Counted from the first letter of the stretch, positions 7,983 to 17,241 are shown. The stretch is DNA of 64,000 bases from JBNKVT01 sp050299335 (GCA_050299335.1 JBNKVT010000010.1:62001-126000); one strand, 5' to 3'. The notes: generated from the sequence alone by a model not told the origin. Numbers and translations are program-made.

Positions 7983-9581
7983 GTGACATCCCAGAAAAAA
8001 AACTTGCGCAACGCCGCGATAGGCGCGCTGGCAGCCGCGATGCCCGTCATCGTTCCGGCTATTGCGAATGCGCAGGCTCAAACCGTCATCCTCAGTTCGA
8101 AGGACGGCTCGGTGTCGATCACCGGCGATCTTCTGGCCTATGAGGATGGTTTCTTCAACATCAAGACCTCGCTCGGCACAATGCGGATCGACGCCTCTCA
8201 GATGAATTGCGAAGGAGATGCCTGTCCGCAACTCGAAATCGCGGCCGGTGACATCGTCATCGCCGGGTCGAGCACGATCGGTACCGGACTGATGCCGCTT
8301 CTGGCCACCGGCTTTGCCGGTTCGCTGGGCGGCGATGCCGATATCCAGCCGGGCGAAGGCGAGAATGTGGTTGTCGCCAGCCTGCTGGCCGATAGCGGTT
8401 TCGGCGATCCGATCGGCAATTTCGTCATCTCCTCGTCGAACTCGGATGACGCTTTTAGCGCGCTCCTGTCCGGCGATACCCAGGTCGGCATGTCGTCACG
8501 CCGTATCCGGCCCGCCGAGGCGCGACGCATCCGGGATGCCGGGGGCGGGAACATGATCGATATCGATCAGGAACGCGTCGTCGCCGTGGACAGCCTGGTG
8601 ATCGTGGTTCACCCCTCGAACCCGATCCGCAACGTCACGCTGGAGCAGCTGGACCTGATCTATTCGGGCAATATCACCAACTGGTCCGAACTCGGCGGCC
8701 CCAACCAGCCGATCACCCCCTTCGGCCATGTCGAGGGCTCTGGCAACGCCGCCGTCTTCGAAGAACGCATCTTCGCCGCCTCGGGCCGCTCGCCGGCCTC
8801 TGTGGTGCGTACAGTGAACAGCAACGAGGCGATGGCCGCGGCGGTCAACTCCGATCCCAACGGCATCGGCTATGTCGGCTACGCGTTCCAGCGCGGGACC
8901 AAGGCACTGAGCATCGCAGGCGAATGCGGGATTACCTCGGTGCCGGACGCTTTCTCGGCCAAGACCGAGGAATATCCGCTGCAGCGCCGTCTGTATCTCT
9001 ACAACCGGGCGGACAATCTCACCGACATCTCGCGGAACTTCCTCGAATTCACCACCTCGGATGCGGCCGACGGCGTCATTGCCAAATCGGGCTTCATCGA
9101 CCTGTCGGTGGCGCGCAATTCGCAGACCGCGAACGACCGGGGCCGGATGCGCAACCTGATCGAGACCACCATCGATCCGTTCGAATTCGGGCTGATGCGC
9201 GACCTTCTGGTCGACATGTTCAACTGGGATCGGCTTTCGACCACCTTCCGCTTCGCTTCGGGCTCTTCGGCGCTCGACGCCAAGGGGCTGTTCGACATGG
9301 AACGGCTGATCACCTATCTCGAAGGTCAGCCTGAAGGCACCACCGTCGCCTTTGTCGGTTTCACCGACAGCGACGGCGCCTTCGAGGCCAACCGCGCCCT
9401 GTCCATCGGTCGCGCCCAGCAGGTTGTTCAGGCCGCCCAACAGGCCGCCGCGGGACGTCTGCGTGGCGTCGAATTCGAAGCCAAGGGCTATGGTGAGCTG
9501 TCTCCTGCTGCCTGCAACACGACCCTCGACGGCAAGCGGATCAACCGCCGCGTCGAGGTCTGGATCCAGGCGCCGGCCTGA
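7983..9581 (+). CDS. Periplasmic PstS-like phosphate-binding domain fused to an OmpA peptidoglycan-binding domain
   Basis: The 532-residue product has a Sec signal peptide ending near AIANAQA, a central domain like the PstS/PBP-type phosphate-binding proteins (SSNSDDAFSALLSGDTQVGMSS, VHPSNPIRNVTLEQLDLIYSG, TNWSELGG, and the GIGYVGYAF segment), and a C-terminal OmpA domain (FRFASGSSALDAKGL, FTDSDGAFEANRALSIGRA, INRRVEVWI). It should bind phosphate or a similar anion and peptidoglycan in the periplasm. I chose GTG 7983 because AGGAGGG lies eight bases upstream and the signal peptide starts there; an upstream TTG at 7863 would add 40 non-conserved residues. No transporter genes adjoin it. A strong terminator follows. 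Confidence 0.85.
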   Translation: MTSQKKNLRNAAIGALAAAMPVIVPAIANAQAQTVILSSKDGSVSITGDLLAYEDGFFNIKTSLGTMRIDASQMNCEGDACPQLEIAAGDIVIAGSSTIGTGLMPLLATGFAGSLGGDADIQPGEGENVVVASLLADSGFGDPIGNFVISSSNSDDAFSALLSGDTQVGMSSRRIRPAEARRIRDAGGGNMIDIDQERVVAVDSLVIVVHPSNPIRNVTLEQLDLIYSGNITNWSELGGPNQPITPFGHVEGSGNAAVFEERIFAASGRSPASVVRTVNSNEAMAAAVNSDPNGIGYVGYAFQRGTKALSIAGECGITSVPDAFSAKTEEYPLQRRLYLYNRADNLTDISRNFLEFTTSDAADGVIAKSGFIDLSVARNSQTANDRGRMRNLIETTIDPFEFGLMRDLLVDMFNWDRLSTTFRFASGSSALDAKGLFDMERLITYLEGQPEGTTVAFVGFTDSDGAFEANRALSIGRAQQVVQAAQQAAAGRLRGVEFEAKGYGELSPAACNTTLDGKRINRRVEVWIQAPA

Positions 9582-9595
9582 TCACTTCCGACCCC

Positions 9596-9621
9596 GGGCC
9601 CGCTCGGCAGCGAGCGGGCCC
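9596..9621 (+). terminator. Hairpin terminator after the PstS/OmpA fusion gene
   Basis: A perfect 11-bp GC-rich stem (GGGCCCGCTCG / CGAGCGGGCCC) with loop GCAG, 14 bases after the stop codon. The downstream bases (CTGTACTTTCGG) contain only a weak T-run. Confidence 0.75.
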
Positions 9622-9845
9622 CTGTACTTTCGGATACATTAACCATCGCCCTGCTTTCATGGATCACTTGCCTTCCCGAAGTCAGGTCAGAGTGAGAATT
9701 CCGACAGTCTTGAACGAGCCACACTGCTAAATGAGAACCTGCGCAGGAAACCCGGACGGATCGCGTATCATCAGCCCATGAGACGCGGTGAGGAACTGGG
9801 GAAAGTCCGGAAAAGCCTGCATCAGAGCCGATGGAGAAACCACAG

Positions 9846-10991
9846 ATGAACATGGGTCAAAAACTGGCGCTGGCGTTGACTACCCTCAGTCTCGCATTCC
9901 CCGCCGACGCCGCGGAGATCGGCGTCACCGACGATGCGGTGCAATTCGTCCAGATCGCTGCCCTCGACGGGCCGGCCGCTCAGCTGGGTCTGGGGATGCA
10001 GGCCGGTCTCGAAGCCGCCTTTGCAGAGATCAACAAGCAGGGCGGGGTGCATGGCCGCCAGATCCTGATGGACGGTCTCGATGACGGCTACGAACCGGAC
10101 CGGTCGATCGAGAATATCAACAACGCGATCGCGTCGAACAAGTATTTCGGTCTGATCGGGTCTGTCGGCACGCCGACGGCCATCGTTCTGCAGCCGATCG
10201 CCACCGAAAACGACTTCCCTATGATCGGGCCCTTCACCGGGGCGGAATTCCTGCGCAATCCCGATTTCGAGAATGTCTACAACGTCCGCGGCTCCTACTA
10301 CGCCGAGACCGAGGAATGGATCCGCATCCTGACCGAGGATATGGGCCTGACCCGGATCGCCATCTTCTACCAGGATGACGGGTTCGGCCGCGCCGGTCTG
10401 GCCGGCGTACAAAGGGCCATGGACCGTCGCGGCATGGAGATCCTCGTCGAGGGCCTCTATACCCGCAACACCACCGACGTGAAGGACGCGCTTCTGACCA
10501 TCCGCGAGGCCGAACCCGAAGCCGTGGTCATGGTCGGCGCCTACAAGCCGATCGGCGAGTTCATCAAACTGTCGCGCTCCTTCGATTTCCGGCCGGAATT
10601 CGTCACCATCTCCTTTGTCGGCTCCAAGGCGCTGGCCGACGAGCTGTGGCCGGGTGGCGAGGGCGTGATCATTTCCCAGGTGGTGCCCTTCCCCTGGGAC
10701 ACCTCGGTGCCGATCGTCGCCGATTACCAGGCCGCCCTTCAGGCCAATGATGAATTCGCCGATTTCGGCTTCGTCTCGCTGGAAGGCTACATGGTCGGCC
10801 GTTTCGCCATCGAGGCGCTGGAACGCGCCGGTCGCGACTTGACCCGCGAAGGTTTCCTGAAGGCCATGGAAGAGATGGACAGCTGGGACCTCGGCGGCGT
10901 GGAGCTGAATTTCGGACCCGACGACAATCAGGGGATCGACACGATCTTCATGACCCGGCTGCTGCCCGACGGGTTCTTCGAGCCAATGTGA
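9846..10991 (+). CDS. Branched-chain-amino-acid-type ABC transporter substrate-binding protein
   Basis: A 381-residue periplasmic binding protein of the Leu/Ile/Val (LivJ-like, Peripla_BP_6) family. It has a signal peptide ending near FPADAA, then typical elements: LDGPAAQLGLGMQAGLEAAF, INKQGGVHGRQI, LIGSVGTPTA, IGPFTGAEFLRNP and IAIFYQDDGFGRAGL. The ligand is unknown. I chose ATG 9846 because GGAG lies nine bases before it; ATG 9831 is also in frame but has a weaker ribosome site. No permease or ATPase genes accompany it, so it is an orphan binding protein. A TTCG-loop terminator follows. Confidence 0.9.
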   Translation: MNMGQKLALALTTLSLAFPADAAEIGVTDDAVQFVQIAALDGPAAQLGLGMQAGLEAAFAEINKQGGVHGRQILMDGLDDGYEPDRSIENINNAIASNKYFGLIGSVGTPTAIVLQPIATENDFPMIGPFTGAEFLRNPDFENVYNVRGSYYAETEEWIRILTEDMGLTRIAIFYQDDGFGRAGLAGVQRAMDRRGMEILVEGLYTRNTTDVKDALLTIREAEPEAVVMVGAYKPIGEFIKLSRSFDFRPEFVTISFVGSKALADELWPGGEGVIISQVVPFPWDTSVPIVADYQAALQANDEFADFGFVSLEGYMVGRFAIEALERAGRDLTREGFLKAMEEMDSWDLGGVELNFGPDDNQGIDTIFMTRLLPDGFFEPM

Positions 10992-11019
10992 CCCGGACAA
11001 GCCTGTCGCAGAACCCACT

Positions 11020-11039
11020 GGCGGCGCTTCGGCGCCGCC
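11020..11039 (+). terminator. TTCG-tetraloop terminator
   Basis: An 8-bp stem GGCGGCGC/GCGCCGCC with a TTCG loop, followed by TTTGATTTTGG, 28 bases after the binding-protein stop. This is a good intrinsic terminator. Confidence 0.85.
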
Positions 11040-11127
11040 TTTGATTTTGGAAACGTGTTTTGACGGGGATCAAGGCGCGGTGCAGACTTGCGCGCGATAG
11101 TCGACCCGATTCCGAAGCGAGGTTCCC

Positions 11128-11448
11128 ATGCGCCTGACCCTGTCCATCGTCGTCCCAGCGACATTTCTTGCGGCTTCCGGCGTCTCCGCCCAGATGCCGG
11201 GTGACCTGGAACGCGGCGCGGACCTGTCGCAGCGCTGGTGCTCCAGTTGCCATCTGGTCGAAGCCGAAGGTGTCGGTTCGGACACCGCCCCGCCTTTCCG
11301 GTCCATCGCCATCGACCCCGAGCTTTCCAACGCCAATATCCGCGACTGGCTGATCAGCCCGCATGACACCATGCCGTCCTTCGACCTCGCAGAGGACGAG
11401 ATCGCCGATATCATCGCCTATATCGCCTCGATCCGCGCCGAAGATTAA
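11128..11448 (+). CDS. Small periplasmic c-type cytochrome
   Basis: The 106-residue protein has a Sec signal peptide ending near GVSAQ, one haem-attachment motif CSSCH (residues 38-42) and a probable axial Met in HDTMPSF near residue 86. The final helix (EDEIADIIAYIASIRAED) is typical of class I cytochrome c. It should carry electrons in the periplasm; the partner is not evident. It lies between the binding-protein gene and the convergent gntK and has its own ribosome site. Confidence 0.93.
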   Translation: MRLTLSIVVPATFLAASGVSAQMPGDLERGADLSQRWCSSCHLVEAEGVGSDTAPPFRSIAIDPELSNANIRDWLISPHDTMPSFDLAEDEIADIIAYIASIRAED

Positions 11449-11478
11449 GGCAAGCGGCGAGAGAGCCGTCCAGGCACC

Positions 11479-11985
11479 TCAGCCGCCGCGATCGCGGATG
11501 GCGCTCAACGCCGTTGCAACGATGTCGCCGACAGGTGCATCGATCCCGATCGTCACCGCGGCCTCGTCCCCACCCGGCGGCTCCAGCGTCTCATATTGCG
11601 ACCTGACCAGCGAGGGCGGCATGTAATGCCCGACCCGTGCCGCCTGCCGAGCCGTCACCAGCGCTTCGTCGCCCACGAGATGGACGAACAGCACCGGCTC
11701 ACCGGCCGCCTGCGTGATCTTCTCGCGATAAACGCGCCGCAGCGACGAGCAGGCCAGCACCACCACCCCCTCGCACCCGGCGATCATCCGGCCCAGCCGC
11801 TCAAGCCACGGCCAGCGGTCCTCGTCGGTCAGGGGAATGCCGGCCCGCATCTTCTCGACCTTCTCCGGCAGATGAAAATCGTCGCCATCGAAATACTGCC
11901 CGCCCAGAGCCTCGGCCAATGCCGCCCCCACCGTGCTCTTGCCGCAGCCCGAGACCCCCATGACGACGATCAGCCGCTCCTTCAA
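11479..11985 (-). CDS. gntK: Gluconokinase
   Basis: Phosphorylates D-gluconate to 6-phosphogluconate. The 168-residue product has the P-loop MGVSGCGKS at its N-terminus, the FDGDDFHLPEKVEKMRAGIPL substrate region, LACSSLRRVYRE and a C-terminal VRSQYETLEPP, all typical of the short GntK family. I chose TTG at 11985 because GGAG lies nine bases upstream and it gives the normal length; ATG 12048 is in frame but would overlap the upstream reductase gene. It follows the idnO-like gene in the same direction, so the two likely form an operon for gluconate/ketogluconate use. Confidence 0.9.
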   Translation of the reverse strand: MKERLIVVMGVSGCGKSTVGAALAEALGGQYFDGDDFHLPEKVEKMRAGIPLTDEDRWPWLERLGRMIAGCEGVVVLACSSLRRVYREKITQAAGEPVLFVHLVGDEALVTARQAARVGHYMPPSLVRSQYETLEPPGGDEAAVTIGIDAPVGDIVATALSAIRDRGG

Positions 11986-12022
11986 TGTGTATCGCTCCAA
12001 ATCGAACTCATATCCGTCTGCG

Positions 12023-12778
12023 CTAAATACAGGCCGTGATCCCGCCATCAACAAAGATCGTCTGGCCGTTGATAAAGCTCGACGCGTCGCTCGACAGGAA
12101 CACCGCGGCTCCGACCAGTTCCTCCACATCCCCCCAGCGCCCCTGCGGAGTCCGCTTGCAAAGCCAGGCCGAGAATTCCGGATCGTCGACCAGCGCCTGG
12201 TTGAGCGGCGTCTTGAAATAGCCCGGCGCGATGGCGTTGACGTTCAGCCCTAGCGGCGCCCAGTCCGTCGCCATCCCCTTGGTCAGGTTGGCAATCGCCC
12301 CCTTGGTCGTCGTATAAGGCGCAATCCCGGGCCGGGCCAGGGCTGTCTGGACCGAGGCGATATTGATGATCCTGCCCGCCCCGCGCCCGATCATGTGCCG
12401 CGCCACTGCCTGCCCGACATTGAACGCCGAGGAGATGTTGGTCCTGAGCATGGTCTCGAATATCTCCGCCGGGAAGTCCTGCAACGGCGTGCGGTATTGC
12501 ATCCCGGCATTGTTGATCAGGATGTCGATGGGGCCAGTGCCTTTTTCCAGCCCGTCCACCGCTTCCCGCGCCGCGCCGTGATCCGTCACGTCGAAGGCAA
12601 GCCCCATCGCGCCAAGCTCCTGACAGGCCATGTCGAGCTTTTCGGCATTTCTGCCGTTCAGGACGACGTTAGCTCCGGCCTCCTGCAGCCCCTTCGCCAG
12701 CGCCAGCCCGATCCCTTGGCTCGATCCGGTGATCAGGGCGGTGCGGCCTGCGAGGGAAAAGCGCTCAAGTCCGGTCAT
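12023..12778 (-). CDS. SDR-family gluconate 5-dehydrogenase (5-keto-gluconate reductase type)
   Basis: A 251-residue short-chain dehydrogenase with the NAD(P) motif TGSSQGIGLALAKG, the NNAG motif, catalytic Ser near INIASVQTA, and YTTTKGA supplying Tyr and Lys. The start MTGLERFSLAGRTALITG resembles the IdnO/Gno group that interconverts 5-keto-D-gluconate and D-gluconate. I chose ATG 12778, with AGGA ten bases upstream; the frame extends further but without support. Context fits: gntK downstream and an L-idonate dehydrogenase-like gene divergent. Substrate assignment rests on context. Confidence 0.88.
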   Translation of the reverse strand: MTGLERFSLAGRTALITGSSQGIGLALAKGLQEAGANVVLNGRNAEKLDMACQELGAMGLAFDVTDHGAAREAVDGLEKGTGPIDILINNAGMQYRTPLQDFPAEIFETMLRTNISSAFNVGQAVARHMIGRGAGRIINIASVQTALARPGIAPYTTTKGAIANLTKGMATDWAPLGLNVNAIAPGYFKTPLNQALVDDPEFSAWLCKRTPQGRWGDVEELVGAAVFLSSDASSFINGQTIFVDGGITACI

Positions 12779-12890
12779 TGGTCTGGCTTCCTGTCCAATT
12801 CCTGTTGTCCGGGCCATAGACAATGCTACTGTACCGGGATTCAAGCCCTTCTTTGACATCCTCACTCAGCCCAAGCGGAACAGCCAGCCC

Positions 12891-13922
12891 ATGCGCGCCA
12901 TCGTTCTTCATGCCGAAAAGGACCTCAGGGTCGAAGAGCGGCCGGTCAAGTCGCCGGGACCGACCCAGGTGCGGATCGGGATCGCAGCCGGAGGAATCTG
13001 CGGCTCGGACCTGCATTACTACAATCATGGCGGTTTCGGGACCGTCCGCCTGCGTGAGCCGATGATCCTTGGCCATGAGGTCTCGGGGCATGTGCTGGAA
13101 TGCGGCGACAATGTCCGCGACCTTTCGGTGGGCGATCTGGTGGCGGTGTCGCCGTCGCGGCCCTGCCGCTTCTGCCGCTATTGCCAGGAGGGGCTGCAGA
13201 ACCAGTGCGAGAACATGCGCTTCTACGGCTCGGCCATGCCCTTCCCGCATATCCAGGGCGCCTTCCGCGAGGAACTGGTCGCCGATGCCAGCCAGTGCAC
13301 CATCGCCAACGGCCTGCCCCCGGGCGAGGCGGCGCTGGCGGAACCGCTGGCGGTCTGCCTGCACGCGGTGCGCCGCGCCGGGCCGCTGGTCGGCAAGCGG
13401 GTGCTGGTGACGGGCTGCGGGCCCATTGGTCTTCTCACCATCCTCTGCGCCCGCCGCGCCGGGGCGGCGGAGATCGTCGCTACCGATATCGCTCCCGCCG
13501 CGCTTCCCCATGCCGAGGCACGGGGGGCGGATCGGGTGATCGACGTGGCCGCACATCCCGACGAACTGGCCGCCTTTGGCACCGGCAAGGGCTATTTCGA
13601 CGTGCTGTTCGAGGCGTCGGGCGCGAATGCCGCCCTGTCCTCGGCCATTGCGGTGCTGCGCCCGCGCGGCATCGTGGTGCAGCTCGGCATGGGCGGCGAC
13701 ATGACGCTGCCGGTGCTGCAGATCACCGTCAAGGAACTGGAGCTGCGCGGCTCGTTCCGCTTTCACGAGGAATTTCCGATGGCGGTGGAATTGATGCGCA
13801 AGGGGTTGATCGAGGCAGGCGACATCATCACCCATACATTCGGGCTCGACGAGGCCCATGCGGCGTTCGAGACGGCCAATGACCGGTCAAAGGCGCTGAA
13901 GGCACAGATCGCGTTGACCTGA
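12891..13922 (+). CDS. Zinc alcohol dehydrogenase, L-idonate 5-dehydrogenase-like
   Basis: A 343-residue medium-chain dehydrogenase. It has the catalytic zinc ligands (ICGSDLHYY and LGHEVSGHV), the four-cysteine structural zinc loop (CRFCRYCQEGLQNQC) and the Rossmann motif TGCGPIGLL. Sequence and neighbours suggest L-idonate 5-dehydrogenase, which gives 5-keto-D-gluconate for the divergent reductase and gluconokinase. I chose ATG 12891, which starts the conserved MRAIVLHAEKDLRVEE; longer in-frame starts run through the divergent promoter. Sorbitol or another polyol remains a possible substrate. Confidence 0.87.
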   Translation: MRAIVLHAEKDLRVEERPVKSPGPTQVRIGIAAGGICGSDLHYYNHGGFGTVRLREPMILGHEVSGHVLECGDNVRDLSVGDLVAVSPSRPCRFCRYCQEGLQNQCENMRFYGSAMPFPHIQGAFREELVADASQCTIANGLPPGEAALAEPLAVCLHAVRRAGPLVGKRVLVTGCGPIGLLTILCARRAGAAEIVATDIAPAALPHAEARGADRVIDVAAHPDELAAFGTGKGYFDVLFEASGANAALSSAIAVLRPRGIVVQLGMGGDMTLPVLQITVKELELRGSFRFHEEFPMAVELMRKGLIEAGDIITHTFGLDEAHAAFETANDRSKALKAQIALT

Positions 13923-14103
13923 CAAAGCTCAACGCCAGATGATCATTATCGGTCCGCCACCAGAATATCTGTGCCTGCCATTCCGCAAATGCCTGGCGTG
14001 ACAATACACACATTCGACCCAAGAACGGCATATTTGCATTTGAGACGGCCTTGAATGTGCACTAGCGTCTAAGCGGGAGTGTATTAACTGGTGGAGTAAT
14101 GTC

Positions 14104-15099
14104 GTGCCGAAAATCACGATCGTGCTTGAGTGGGAAAACGCAATTGGGCCTGAATGAGATCAGGCCCTTGGTTTTCTTGAGGATTTGGCACACAAGGTCA
14201 GCCGATCACGCGCCGAATTCGTCAGACCGGTCGAGTTGTTCGTGGTCTTTGACGAAAGGGTCGATCAGGATCAGTTGCGCGAGGATTTCTCTGGTCTTGT
14301 CGAAAGGCATGGCGAGGTGCTGACACCGCGCTTTCTGTTCACGCCCGACACGCCCTATTACGAGAAAAAGGGAGTCGCGGCAAAGAACACGGATGCTGAC
14401 GTCATCCTCTTTGCCGATTCCGATTGCAGCTACTCTGAAACCTGGCTCGACGAACTTCTCGCCCCTATTCTCGAGGGGCGTGCGGATCTCGCCTCCGGCT
14501 TTACCCAGGCGCAGCCGGGCAACAACTATGTTGAAAAGGTCTGCGAGGTTGCCTGGTTCTTTCCCACTGTCAACGCCCGCGATCCCTTGCGCGCGAAGGC
14601 ATCCAACCGTTTCTTTGCGAACAATTTCGCTGTGACCAGAGCAGCAATCGACGCCGTGCCGCTGCCGCGTATCAAGGCCTCGCGCAGCCATGGCGGCTAC
14701 TGGGTCTCGAAGCTGCGCGAACACAGCTATCGGGTCGAGCATGTTCCAGGCGCCATCGCGACCCACAAGCAATACGACACCTGGGGCGACTATTTCGCCC
14801 GGGCCTGGTTGCTCGGGAAGGACAAGGATGCAGCCGCGAGCATGAAGAGGAGCGGACGCGCCTATCGGATCAAGCGCGCCTTCGGGGCCTATTTCGAGTT
14901 GACCGTGAAATATCTGCGCCGCTTTTTCGTCGTCGCCGGAAGCATCCATTCGGTGCCAGGACTGCTGCCTGCGCTGCTGCTGGGCCTCGCTTTCCAGTGG
15001 TTCGCGGCGACCTCGCAAATGCTCTCGGCACTGTTCACTCCGGCCGTCACCAGCGACTTCGACTACGCCGCAGTGACGGCGCGCGCGCGGTTCGTCTGA
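14104..15099 (+). pseudogene. Family 2 glycosyltransferase interrupted by an early in-frame TGA
   Basis: From GTG 14104 the frame reads MPKITIVLEWENAIGPE, then TGA (14155-14157), and continues in the same frame with DQALGFLEDLAHKV and an intact GT-A domain: ADVILFADSDCSYSETWLDEL (DSD metal site), GNNYVEKVCE, FFANNFAVTR and ATHKQYDTWGDYFARAWLLG, then a hydrophobic C-terminus. The first beta strand lies before the stop, so a restart at TTG 14185 would lose it. The TGA could be a CGA to TGA change (Arg). The stop lies in the loop of a perfect 8-bp hairpin (14146-14167). Either a recent pseudogene, a sequence error, or an N-terminally shortened enzyme. Confidence 0.65.
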
Positions 15100-15319
15100 C
15101 CGGGGCACCAGATCAGCCGGTATATGCCGCACCAGGCCGTTTAATACCGGTCAACCTTTGATCTGAGATATCACCCTTCATCAATTGCGTTGAAATCGGC
15201 AACGATTTCCGCCTCGGACATCGCGCAATATCGAAGGGCTTGGGCGCCGCGATTGAATCAGAAAAATTGGACGGTGCTCAAGCCGCCGTTCGGGTCGTTC
15301 GAGCGGTTCTCCTGGCCGG

Positions 15320-16636
15320 TCATGCGGCCGCCCTTTCAAGTGTGGGGTAGCGGGTAAAGAGGGTGAAGCCCCGGGCTATGAAGGAGATCATCAGCGCCGC
15401 CCAGAGTCCGTGATTGCCGAAGAGCGGGACGAAAAGGGCGAGTGCGACGAGATAGACCGCGAAGGATTGCAGCATGGCATTCCGCATGTCCCTGGTCCGG
15501 GTCGCGCCGATGAAGATACCGTCCAGCATCCACGAGGCGCAGCCGATCAGCGGGGCGGCGATCATCCAGGGCAGGAACTCACGGGCGATGAGCCGGACGT
15601 CGGGCGCGGTGGTCATGATGTCGATCAGCAGGCCTCCGGCAATCAGGAACGCCAGCGACAGGATCGTGACAGTGGCGAGGCCCCACCGGCTGGTGAGGAT
15701 GGCGCCACGCCTGAGTGTGACGCGGTCCTTCGCGCCCATGGCCTGACCGATGATGGCCTCGGCGGCAAAGGCGAAACCGTCCATGGCATAGGCGGTGATG
15801 AAGAGGAATTGCAGGAGGATCTGGTTGGCCGCGAGGCGCACGGTGCCGAGATCGGAGCCGATGAAGAGGAAGGAAACGAAGGTGATCTCCAGAAGCACCG
15901 AGCGGATCATGATGTCGGAATTGACGGCGGCCATGGCCTTCAGGCGCTCGGGGTTGAAGATACGGGGCCAGTTGCGCCATTCGGGGCCTTTGAAGGCTTC
16001 ACGGCAGAACCACAGGCCGAGGGCCGCACCAGACCATTCGGCGAGGAAGGTGGCGAAGGCCACGCCCTCGACGCCCCAGCCGAGGCCAAGGACGAACAGA
16101 AGGTCAAGGACGATGTTGAACCCGTTCATCCAGAGCTGGATCGCCATCACGGCCCGGGTGCGCTCGAAGGCGATCAGCCAGCCGGTCAGCGCGTAGACCG
16201 AAATGGCCGCCGGGGCGGACCAGATGCGGATGGCGAGGTAGGAGCGGGCGAGGGTCTCGACCTCCGGCTCGGCGGGCGAGGCCTTGAAGGCGAGCCAGAA
16301 GAGGAGGGGCTGGAAGAGGATGAAGACGGTCCCGGCGGCACCGGCGACGATCAGGGCGCGAACGAGCAGCGCGCCGGTCTCTGGGGCGTTGCCGGCCCCA
16401 TGGGCCTGGGCAACCATGCCGGTGGTGCCCATCCTGAGAAAGCCGAAGATCCAGTAGATGGCGGTGAGGATGATGGCGCCGATGCCGACGGCGCCGATGG
16501 GGGCGGCAAGCCCGAGCTGGCCGACGACGCCGGTATCGACGGTGCCGAGGATGGGAACGGTGGCGTTGGAGAGCACCACCGGGATGGCGATGTTGAGAAC
16601 GCGGCGGTTGGTGACTTTGGGGGCTGGAGTGCTCAT
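15320..16636 (-). CDS. MATE-family (DinF-type) multidrug exporter
   Basis: The 438-residue product has about 12 hydrophobic segments and the MATE start NIAIPVVLSNATVPILGTVDTGVVGQLG, which matches the DinF/NorM family of cation-coupled drug exporters. I chose ATG 16636 (MSTPAPKVTNRR); the frame extends upstream only into GC-rich repeat sequence. The gene is third in a minus-strand run after two hotdog thioesterases, but a dispersed repeat separates it from them and no clear promoter was found. Confidence 0.9.
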   Translation of the reverse strand: MSTPAPKVTNRRVLNIAIPVVLSNATVPILGTVDTGVVGQLGLAAPIGAVGIGAIILTAIYWIFGFLRMGTTGMVAQAHGAGNAPETGALLVRALIVAGAAGTVFILFQPLLFWLAFKASPAEPEVETLARSYLAIRIWSAPAAISVYALTGWLIAFERTRAVMAIQLWMNGFNIVLDLLFVLGLGWGVEGVAFATFLAEWSGAALGLWFCREAFKGPEWRNWPRIFNPERLKAMAAVNSDIMIRSVLLEITFVSFLFIGSDLGTVRLAANQILLQFLFITAYAMDGFAFAAEAIIGQAMGAKDRVTLRRGAILTSRWGLATVTILSLAFLIAGGLLIDIMTTAPDVRLIAREFLPWMIAAPLIGCASWMLDGIFIGATRTRDMRNAMLQSFAVYLVALALFVPLFGNHGLWAALMISFIARGFTLFTRYPTLERAAA

Positions 16637-16694
16637 GGGGCGAGGTTTTTCGCTCCGCTGGCGCGGAGCGACACGCGGGGGGCGCTGCCCCCGC

Positions 16695-16724
16695 ACCCCC
16701 CGGAGTATTTGGAAGAAGGAGAAG
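16695..16724. repeat. Dispersed 30-bp repeat (ACTCCGGGGGG / AAATACTCC type), copy 1
   Basis: On the reverse strand this 30-mer (ending ATACTCCGGGGGGT) matches the plus strand at 25411-25440 in 29 of 30 positions. A shorter 17-base part recurs at 29766-29782. It lies between the MATE gene and the thioesterase gene, in a GC-rich flank. Confidence 0.75.
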
Positions 16725-16752
16725 CGGTACCTGGGCAGGAGCGGAGCGGGCG

Positions 16753-17241
16753 CTAGTCATCCTGCGGCATAAGGAAATGGCCGGTGGCCTGGGCGAAGAT
16801 GCGGGCGCGGTTGTCCTGCCAGGCTTCGACATGGACCGAGGCGTAGCGACGCCCGGAGCGGTTGACCCGGGCGCGGGCATAGGCGTCGCGGGGCAGGCCG
16901 GTGCGCAGGTAATCTACGGTGAAGTCGATGGTCTTGGGGAAGCGGTGGGGGGTGTCGGCGGTCTCGCCCGCTTCCATGCGTTCCCATTGCAGGGCCCAGG
17001 TGAGTTCCATGACCGAGGCGATTTCGAGAAAGGCACCGATGGCGCCGCCATGGAGGGCGGGGAGCAGCGGGTTGCCGATCAGCCGGTCGTTGTAAGGCAG
17101 GATTGCCGTCAGTTCATCGCCGCGGCGGTCGAAGGTGATGCCGAGATGGCGGATGTAGGGCACACTTTCGGCGAGGCGCTTCAGGGCGGTGTCGCGGCGC
17201 TCCTTGACCACCTGCACGGGTTCGGGGCGGGGGCGGCTCAT
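16753..17241 (-). CDS. PaaI-type hotdog thioesterase
   Basis: The 162-residue product has the hotdog-fold signature LHGGAIGAFLEIA and a conserved DFTVDYLRTG strand, as in PaaI/YbgC acyl-CoA thioesterases. It should hydrolyse an acyl-CoA in the cytoplasm. Its ATG overlaps the stop of the upstream thioesterase gene by four bases (ATGA), so the two are translationally coupled and may form a heteromeric or tandem pair. It faces the MerR/acyl-CoA dehydrogenase operon, which suggests a shared acyl-CoA pathway. Confidence 0.92.
   Translation of the reverse strand: MSRPRPEPVQVVKERRDTALKRLAESVPYIRHLGITFDRRGDELTAILPYNDRLIGNPLLPALHGGAIGAFLEIASVMELTWALQWERMEAGETADTPHRFPKTIDFTVDYLRTGLPRDAYARARVNRSGRRYASVHVEAWQDNRARIFAQATGHFLMPQDD

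Noticed and set aside
12765..12890. Possible GntR/IdnR-type operator in the gntK/idnO-idnD divergent gap (ATGCTACTGTACC)
   Set aside because: Only an imperfect match; the half-site spacing is off by one base from the TGTTACCGGTAACA pattern.
14155..14157. Selenocysteine readthrough of the glycosyltransferase TGA
   Set aside because: The hairpin surrounds the TGA instead of following it, the residue is not a redox Cys position, and no selenoprotein context exists.
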